37,074 nt of DNA from DATIJC01 sp035479015 (lineage in GTDB: Bacteria > Patescibacteriota > Microgenomatia > UBA1400 > UBA12028). The notes below the pieces were generated by a model. It did not search any database. It was not told where the DNA came from and saw only the letters and a list, made by a program, of their open reading frames with translations. This document shows, in pieces, positions 32,535 through 37,074 of the stretch (positions within the stretch are counted from its first letter, which is position 1; each line of letters starts with the position of its first letter). The stretch spans positions 1 to 37,074 of the forward strand of contig DATIJC010000054.1 in assembly GCA_035479015.1 (NCBI GenBank), given 5' to 3'. Both the position numbers and the translations under genes were made by a program.

Positions 32535-32643
32535 TGTCATTCCGGTAAAGGCGCGACTAGAGCCTTATCCGGAATCCAGGAGACTTGGATAAAACACTGG
32601 ATCCCCGATGCAGGCATGCTTCGCTGCCTCCTCGAGGATGACA
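32535..32643. repeat. Palindromic element between efp and the radical SAM gene
   Basis: A third, longer (109 bp) relative: TGTCAT...ATCCAG (32535-32579) and CTGGAT...ATGACA (32597-32643). The left arm is a paired hairpin with ATTCCGG/CCGGAAT ends. It separates the two divergent promoters. Confidence 0.6.
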
Positions 32644-32653
32644 CTTTATAGGC

Positions 32654-32659
32654 TATAAT
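32654..32659 (+). promoter_or_regulatory. -10 box TATAAT of the radical SAM gene
   Basis: 6 nt before the GTG start at 32666, hence a leaderless arrangement. Confidence 0.55.
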
Positions 32660-32665
32660 ACTTGA

Positions 32666-33595
32666 GTGTTAAGCCCAAAAATCCAATCCCAATTTGATAA
32701 GGTGACCAAACACCTCTACATTAACCCACTCGAGAAGTGCAATTTGCGCTGCAAAATTTGCTACACCAAAAAAACCAGCCCTATTCTGTCCGAACAACAA
32801 ATTCTGGATTTTGTAGCTAGATACCAGCAAACTAGTCCACTAGCTACTATCACATTTTGCGGTGGAGAAGTCTTTGCACTAGCCTATTACCCAAACCTCG
32901 TTAACACGTTGACAGGGCAGGGAATATTCTGCCAAATGATCACGAACGGGACACTAGATCGTCTGAATGAATTTGAAAACCCAAATTTCTGTAACCTCAT
33001 TGTTTCATTGGACGGCATCCCGACGTACCATGACAGAAACCGCGGTAAGGGAACTTTCGCAACTAGTCTAGCCTTTTTAAAACATGCCAAAGAATTAGGA
33101 TTTCACTATGAAATTTTTTCTATCGTAACGGCACAAAATCTCAAAACAATGAATGAGTTCGAAGAGTACCTCACGAAAGAACTGGGAGGGTTGCCGCAGA
33201 TTACCTATCATCCACGTAAGCCCCCTACATATCTCCAGGCTCATCCAGTCTCAAACATTTTGGGAGAGACCGAAGGGTTTGATTTTCTCTCTACTGACGA
33301 GATGCTACAGCTCATGAGGACCAAAAATGTTTTTCCGCCAAAAGACCTAGGTTGTTTCCAAATCGCACTCGTTTCCAGTGGACAAATCCATGGATGTTGC
33401 GAAGGGACAATTCCACTGGGGCGAATGGAAGAACCGATTAATGATTTATTAGAAAAACTCCATCAGCGAGTAGAAACCTGGGAAGCAACTAACACACTGC
33501 ATAATTGTTTGGGCTGCAGTCAAAGCGAGTTTATGTGTGGCATAAAAGAGTACTTATTGGAAATACAAAAACATGAATCGGGAACAACTCATTAA
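32666..33595 (+). CDS. Radical SAM enzyme next to efp
   Basis: 309 residues. The radical SAM cluster motif is KCNLRCKICY (C25, C29, C32), followed by a glycine-rich CGGEVFAL that binds SAM and a standard half-barrel (QMITNGTLDRL, VSLDGIPTYHDRNRGKGTF). Additional cysteines C230, C244, C245, C281, C284 and C291 near the C-terminus could hold an auxiliary cluster, as in SPASM or twitch enzymes. It lacks the look of lysine 2,3-aminomutase or EpmB. The gene overlaps the EpmA-like gene by 23 nt and faces efp, so a role in EF-P modification is plausible but inferred. Other options are a peptide- or RNA-modifying enzyme unrelated to EF-P. Confidence 0.85.
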   Translation: MLSPKIQSQFDKVTKHLYINPLEKCNLRCKICYTKKTSPILSEQQILDFVARYQQTSPLATITFCGGEVFALAYYPNLVNTLTGQGIFCQMITNGTLDRLNEFENPNFCNLIVSLDGIPTYHDRNRGKGTFATSLAFLKHAKELGFHYEIFSIVTAQNLKTMNEFEEYLTKELGGLPQITYHPRKPPTYLQAHPVSNILGETEGFDFLSTDEMLQLMRTKNVFPPKDLGCFQIALVSSGQIHGCCEGTIPLGRMEEPINDLLEKLHQRVETWEATNTLHNCLGCSQSEFMCGIKEYLLEIQKHESGTTH

Positions 33596-34376
33596 AAAAC
33601 TACGATCCTTTTTTGACCAGAAGAATTTTCACGAAGTGCAGATACCTGTGTTCAATAGTGCAGTGCCCGCCGAAGAAAATATTCATCCATTCATCGTAAA
33701 TGGCTTTTATCTGTCTACCTCGCCAGAGCGCGCATTAAAACTTGAACTTGCCAAAGGGATAGGGAATTGTTACGGCATCGGGCACTCATTCCGTGACTTG
33801 GAAGGGACAGGTCCCAATCACACTCCCGAGTTTCTCATGCTTGAGTGGTACAGAGAAAGTGCAGATTATAAAAATATCATGGACGATGTCAAAGAATTAT
33901 TTAGAAAGTTTGGCATTCAATCCGATTGGCAAACATTTTCTCTATCTCAACTATTTTCTGATATTGGAATAAATTTAGAGAAAGATGATTTGGTTGAAAG
34001 AGCAAAGGAGAAGGGCTACAACACAGCAGACGCCACATGGTCACAAATGTTTGACCAGATTTTCTTAAACGAGATCGAACCCAAACTACCTAACACAGCT
34101 TTCTTTTTGGTTGATTTTCCAACGAGAATTTCACGACTTTGTAAACTGCAAAAGGATAGACCGTTCTTCGCAGAGCGTTTTGAAGCATATGTAGGCGGCC
34201 TGGAAATAGGAAATGGAAATACAGAAGAGACAGACGTGTCCAAACTGCAGTCGATTAATGATCTGGAATTTCTCGAAGCACTGTCCAAAATGCATGGTAA
34301 AAATTACGCCGGAATCGGTATCGGCATCGAAAGACTACTTAAAGTGCTTCCCACATCTGTTGCAAAATCTTTGTAG
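33573..34376 (+). CDS. EpmA/GenX-like class II LysRS paralogue (putative EF-P lysyl-type ligase)
   Basis: 267 residues, catalytic core only, without the anticodon OB domain. It shows FYLSTSPERALKLELAKGIGNCYGIGHSFRDLEG, then HTPEFLMLEWYRE (motif 2 region), FFLVDFPTRISRLCKL, ERFEAYVGGLEIGNGNTEETD and GIGIGIERLLKVLP (motif 3). These match EpmA (PoxA/GenX), which joins beta-lysine to EF-P. It is about 50 residues shorter than E. coli EpmA. Overlap with the radical SAM gene and the divergent efp support the same pathway. The amino acid it activates cannot be told from sequence. Confidence 0.88.
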   Translation: MNREQLIKKLRSFFDQKNFHEVQIPVFNSAVPAEENIHPFIVNGFYLSTSPERALKLELAKGIGNCYGIGHSFRDLEGTGPNHTPEFLMLEWYRESADYKNIMDDVKELFRKFGIQSDWQTFSLSQLFSDIGINLEKDDLVERAKEKGYNTADATWSQMFDQIFLNEIEPKLPNTAFFLVDFPTRISRLCKLQKDRPFFAERFEAYVGGLEIGNGNTEETDVSKLQSINDLEFLEALSKMHGKNYAGIGIGIERLLKVLPTSVAKSL

Positions 34377-34764
34377 CATCTTCTTTTGAAACACACCATA
34401 AGTACATCCAGCTTGAAAGCCATTTGGCCTTAAATTCTAAATCGATCTGAAAATCGTTTTCTTTGGACAACTTCATTTCTTCTTTAATGGCAAGAAGTTC
34501 TTCTTCTAAGCGAAAAGATGAACTGAGAAGATATGAAATATACCATTTTGGGAGTCCTATCTCTGTTTGTCGATCTAAATGCTTGGTCTCGTGAACTATC
34601 GCCCGCTGTGTCTGTGGCTTCGGGTCACCCGAGATGTAGTCTCGATAATGCTGTGAGGGAAGCCAGATATTTGGATAGATAGCGTGCGCAGTTTCTTGAA
34701 GAAAAGGATTAACTATCCTCCATACTCCAGTTTTCTCTCTCACTCGATATTTTTCATTCAACAT
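34339..34764 (-). CDS. Putative metallopeptidase-like protein (HETKH)
   Basis: 141 residues with an HExxH motif (H58, E59, H62 in AIVHETKHLDRQTE) and a following helix rich in Glu (FRLEEELLAIKEEM, 85-97) that could supply a third ligand. It has no signal peptide. The size and layout fit small cytoplasmic gluzincin-like proteins, but I do not recognise the family. The -10 TATACT (34771-34776 complement) lies 6 nt before the ATG. It overlaps the convergent EpmA-like gene by 38 bp. Confidence 0.55.
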   Translation of the reverse strand: MLNEKYRVREKTGVWRIVNPFLQETAHAIYPNIWLPSQHYRDYISGDPKPQTQRAIVHETKHLDRQTEIGLPKWYISYLLSSSFRLEEELLAIKEEMKLSKENDFQIDLEFKAKWLSSWMYLWCVSKEDATKILQQMWEAL

Positions 34765-34798
34765 GCGCTAAGTATATCAAATGCTATCAATTTTACGC

Positions 34799-34827
34799 TT
34801 GACAATGGTTGTAAAATTCCTTATATT
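34799..34827 (+). promoter_or_regulatory. Promoter TTGACA-17-TATATT
   Basis: A near-consensus promoter whose -10 ends 11 nt before the ATG at 34839, giving a 5' UTR of a few nucleotides at most. Confidence 0.7.
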
Positions 34828-34838
34828 TTCACTAATTC

Positions 34839-35114
34839 ATGCAAAGTGTTGTCGAAATACATATAGCATCCGGAGTGTTCGAAAGTAAAAACGGACAGGT
34901 TGTTCACTCTTCTCCTTATTTTTCATCGCTGGAAGTTTTAAAGACATATTATGACGATTTGGTTTCCAAGTCACCAGAATTTGAAGGCGCAATTGTCTCT
35001 GTTTCGGAAAGGAAAATACCTGTGGAGAAAGATGTAGTTGAGGAATTAGTAGCACTTCTTAATGATCCCACAAAGGGTGTCCAAGACCTATTAAGATATT
35101 TGGTCAGGAATTAA
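34839..35114 (+). CDS. Hypothetical protein (91 aa)
   Basis: An unrecognised small alpha/beta protein (VVEIHIASGVFESKNGQVV, then helices). It has a strong promoter and almost no leader. Its stop overlaps the convergent metallopeptidase gene by 4 bp. Confidence 0.55.
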   Translation: MQSVVEIHIASGVFESKNGQVVHSSPYFSSLEVLKTYYDDLVSKSPEFEGAIVSVSERKIPVEKDVVEELVALLNDPTKGVQDLLRYLVRN

Positions 35115-35770
35115 TCTTCAGTCTCCCCATATTTATGTAGCCAGCGGCGGTGATGCGGGTAGTCAGGATCAAATTGAGCTACTCTGTCCCAAAAGGCACT
35201 AGAATGATTCATGTGTGTTAAATGCGCCAGCTCATGAATGAGCACATAGTCTATTACTTCTTTAGGCGCATGAATAAGTTTCCAGTTAAAATTTAAATTC
35301 TTCTGCGACGAGCAACTTCCCCAGCGAGTAGACTGCTTTTTAAAGCTCACAGCGCGGAAGGTCACGTCCATCTTTTTAGCGAGTATCGGTAAACGGATGA
35401 GCATGTATTCGATTGCCCGGTTCTTTAACCACTTTTCTATTTCGCTTTTTTTATCACGAACTGGAGATACACGTAATTGCTCACCATATACTTTTATTTC
35501 CCCATCTTTATTATTGGTCTCAGTAATCGTCAGTTTCTCCCCAAAGACAAATGCATGAGTGTTAGAAAATAAGGAAGGTTTCTCTTTATGTGCGATTTTT
35601 TGCTTCTCTATCCAACTACTTGCAGATTGCACAAATTGCGCGATTTGTGTTTGCGATACAAAATATTTTGGCGCACTGACAATCACTTCACCGGCGGCTG
35701 TAACTTTAATTGTTATATTTCTTGCACGGGGAGTTCGTTTTAGTGTGTATGAAATTCCAATATTATTCAT
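35111..35770 (-). CDS. YgjP-like (M48/DUF45) metallopeptidase
   Basis: 219 residues of the YgjP family, cytoplasmic. The zinc site is LIHELAHLTHMNHSSAFW (H179, E180, H183, third ligand H189). The conserved RWGSCSSQKNLNFNWKLIHAP segment precedes it, as in the family. The N-terminal half is the usual beta-rich domain (YTLKRTPRARNITIKV). The start overlaps the thermonuclease gene by 8 bp, so it is the last gene of a four-gene unit. Confidence 0.9.
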   Translation of the reverse strand: MNNIGISYTLKRTPRARNITIKVTAAGEVIVSAPKYFVSQTQIAQFVQSASSWIEKQKIAHKEKPSLFSNTHAFVFGEKLTITETNNKDGEIKVYGEQLRVSPVRDKKSEIEKWLKNRAIEYMLIRLPILAKKMDVTFRAVSFKKQSTRWGSCSSQKNLNFNWKLIHAPKEVIDYVLIHELAHLTHMNHSSAFWDRVAQFDPDYPHHRRWLHKYGETED

Positions 35771-36371
35771 TTATACTTTGTGTGGATTTTTGCTGTCCGT
35801 TGTTTTTAATATTGACTTGGCAAGCGCCCCACAACCCTCGATTATTTTTCTTCGCATCTGCTTCCATTAGTTTAAATTTTTCCAATTGCGTGGCGGGGAA
35901 CGGTTCATACGCAAATGCATACCCGCCATATACCAATCGCTCATTTAATGTGGTACCGTCTTCAAAATACACGTACCGCAATAATCTACCATACTTGTCA
36001 CGATCATCATCGATCGGATCACGTTCTAGCCGAACTGGGCGCCCGGATGCAATCTTTTTGGTAAAATTAGATGCCTCATGACCATAACACTGGACGCTTC
36101 GCCGCGGATCTTTGGTCTCAGGTGTGTCCACTCCTACCAACCGTATAATCTCATCTTTACCGTTAATATTGGTTATTAGTGTGTCGCCATCGACTGCTTC
36201 CACAACTCTGTCAAAACCCGGAGGCACCCGCACAAATGCTCCAAGTATCCGAGAACGGACATCAGGCATGTTTTGTAGTTCCAGCTTCACACCTGCCAGA
36301 TAAAATATTCCGAAGCTCACCAAACAAAAGCCTATGATAAAAAGTAAACTACTTTTCTTTGTTAATTCCAT
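35763..36371 (-). CDS. Membrane-anchored thermonuclease (SNase family)
   Basis: 202 residues from the ATG at 36371. An N-terminal transmembrane anchor (about 8-26) is followed by a staphylococcal-nuclease domain: VVEAVDGDTLI, IIRLVGVDTPETKDP (Arg and Glu of the active site), DKYGRLLRYVYFEDG (second Arg) and LNERLVYGGYAF. The N-terminal anchor should place it outside the membrane, where it could break down DNA from the surroundings. The start overlaps the upstream gene by 23 bp. Confidence 0.9.
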   Translation of the reverse strand: MELTKKSSLLFIIGFCLVSFGIFYLAGVKLELQNMPDVRSRILGAFVRVPPGFDRVVEAVDGDTLITNINGKDEIIRLVGVDTPETKDPRRSVQCYGHEASNFTKKIASGRPVRLERDPIDDDRDKYGRLLRYVYFEDGTTLNERLVYGGYAFAYEPFPATQLEKFKLMEADAKKNNRGLWGACQVNIKNNGQQKSTQSINE

Positions 36372-36942
36372 AGAGCGCCAATAGACGGTACACCAGTGAG
36401 AAGGCACTAAGTAGGAGGACTATTACGACTAATTCTAATCGCCAAAATATTTCTGGAAATATTGCAATTAAATATGAAGAAGCTGGAAATGCCCAATTCC
36501 CTGCAGGAAATAACACTTCGTGAAATAGCACAAAAGAATTCGTAAAAAGTAATACAGAGATTAAACCCAAACCAACAATTCCAGCTAAAATTTTACTAGC
36601 CAAATTTAACGAAACACGAAGATTATTTTTTTGATGTACCGCAAGCAACAAAATTCCCCACGAGAGTATGGTCGCAAAATTTAATACAAAAGACAGAGGT
36701 TTATAGATTTTACTTACGTCATCTAAATGTGCCAACTCATTTGCAGTAAAGAAAATATCATTTCGACCGCTACTACCAAGTTGGCTGTACTGGATCGCTC
36801 GTTCTCGGGCTACTTGTGAGGCAGCAGTGTCTGGATACGTCAGACGCGCTACGAAATGCACTACTCCCGGTTGCCAAATAATGACAAATGTCCACCAAAA
36901 GGAGATAAGTACCAGAGATAAAGTTACTACCCAACGCTTCAT
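36349..36942 (-). CDS. DUF1461-like integral membrane protein
   Basis: 197 residues with about four transmembrane helices (about 5-23, 82-104, 117-134, 165-187). The extracytoplasmic loop has FFTANELAHLDDVSKIYKP, which fits the conserved E-x-x-HL-x-DV motif of the DUF1461 (TIGR01906) family. The function is unknown. Its ATG overlaps the stop of the upstream partial gene. Confidence 0.65.
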   Translation of the reverse strand: MKRWVVTLSLVLISFWWTFVIIWQPGVVHFVARLTYPDTAASQVARERAIQYSQLGSSGRNDIFFTANELAHLDDVSKIYKPLSFVLNFATILSWGILLLAVHQKNNLRVSLNLASKILAGIVGLGLISVLLFTNSFVLFHEVLFPAGNWAFPASSYLIAIFPEIFWRLELVVIVLLLSAFSLVYRLLALYGINKEK

Positions 36943-37074
36943 ATTTTTCTATAGCGGATGGCCATGAAGAGGGGAATCTCGCTACGAGCTAGATTTTCGG
37001 TCTTTGCCTTTGGTCCCTCTGACTTCTTGTCACTTGTCCATTCTTCCAGAGCATCTACTACGAGTCCAGCTTTT
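36939..37074 (-). CDS. Partial gene, C-terminal end (possible class I methyltransferase)
   Basis: Only the last 44 residues are inside the window; the gene runs off the right edge. The tail, with ALEEWTSDKKSEGPKA and ARSEIPLFMAIRYRKI, resembles the C-terminus of SAM-dependent methyltransferases of the UbiE/type 11 kind. The stop overlaps the next ATG (ATGA), so it heads the operon that follows. The identification is weak. Confidence 0.4.
   Translation of the reverse strand, partial: KAGLVVDALEEWTSDKKSEGPKAKTENLARSEIPLFMAIRYRKI

Noticed and set aside
32666..33595. Classical EpmB or lysine 2,3-aminomutase
   Set aside because: The cluster motif context (KCNLRCKICY) and the C-terminal cysteines fit MoaA/SPASM-like enzymes better than the aminomutase family.
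33573..34376. Second functional LysRS
   Set aside because: It lacks the anticodon-binding OB domain and lies beside efp, so an EpmA-type ligase is the better reading.

Overview
The window looks like a piece of a small-genome bacterium of the candidate phyla radiation (Patescibacteria), perhaps a Microgenomates-type lineage. This is inference from gene content. It carries many translation genes but several are shortened: a ThrRS without TGS and editing domains, a PheT without the N-terminal EMAP-like domain, a trigger factor without the PPIase domain and a pyruvate kinase without the C-terminal domain. It also has many short unrecognised proteins. TGA is used as a stop (serS), so there is no sign of the UGA recoding known in Gracilibacteria. 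Base composition is moderate, with one GC-richer small gene near 21.7 kb.

Layout. 0-6.2 kb: a hypothetical gene, a very long lysyl-tRNA synthetase fused to a B3/4 domain and an HD domain, a metalloprotease-like gene on the other strand, serS with small neighbours, and an XRE regulator. 6.2-8.6 kb: a palindromic divergent promoter/operator, two tandem terminators and a 670-residue phosphoesterase-like gene. 8.6-20.7 kb: secA-rarA, a trypsin-like protein, a PD-(D/E)XK nuclease, small unknowns, a membrane-anchored beta-propeller protein, argS, pyk, tig and coiled-coil proteins. 20.7-22.3 kb: tRNA-Val(GAC) and a run of very small genes with their own promoters, structured leaders and terminators. 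22.3-29.1 kb: thrS, infC-rpmI-rplT and pheS-pheT. 29.2-34.4 kb: a class A penicillin-binding protein, elongation factor P, a radical SAM enzyme and an EpmA/GenX-like ligase. 34.3-37.1 kb: two more metalloprotease-like proteins, a thermonuclease, a DUF1461-like membrane protein and the end of a possible methyltransferase.

Most interesting points. (1) The pheST operon is preceded by what looks like a complete leader-peptide attenuator: a 15-codon ORF with four Phe codons, mutually exclusive 1:2 and 2:3 pairings, and a 3:4 terminator. Its promoter places the leader ATG at or next to the transcription start. (2) efp lies head to head with a radical SAM gene that overlaps an EpmA-like gene. EF-P keeps the modifiable lysine, but the radical SAM protein does not look like the classical aminomutase EpmB, so a different EF-P modification is possible. 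(3) LysRS, a PheRS-type editing domain and an HD domain are fused in one chain. (4) At least ten genes have a good -10 box only 6-11 nt before the start codon, which implies widespread leaderless mRNAs for first genes, while downstream genes have Shine-Dalgarno sites. (5) An XRE gene and the phosphoesterase gene share an almost perfectly symmetric promoter/operator. (6) Palindromic elements occur between genes, including two of exactly 93 bp with compensatory stem changes, and in frame inside argS and pheT.

Starts were chosen from homologous N-termini, Shine-Dalgarno sites, stop/start overlaps and -10 boxes. No database search or folding program was run.
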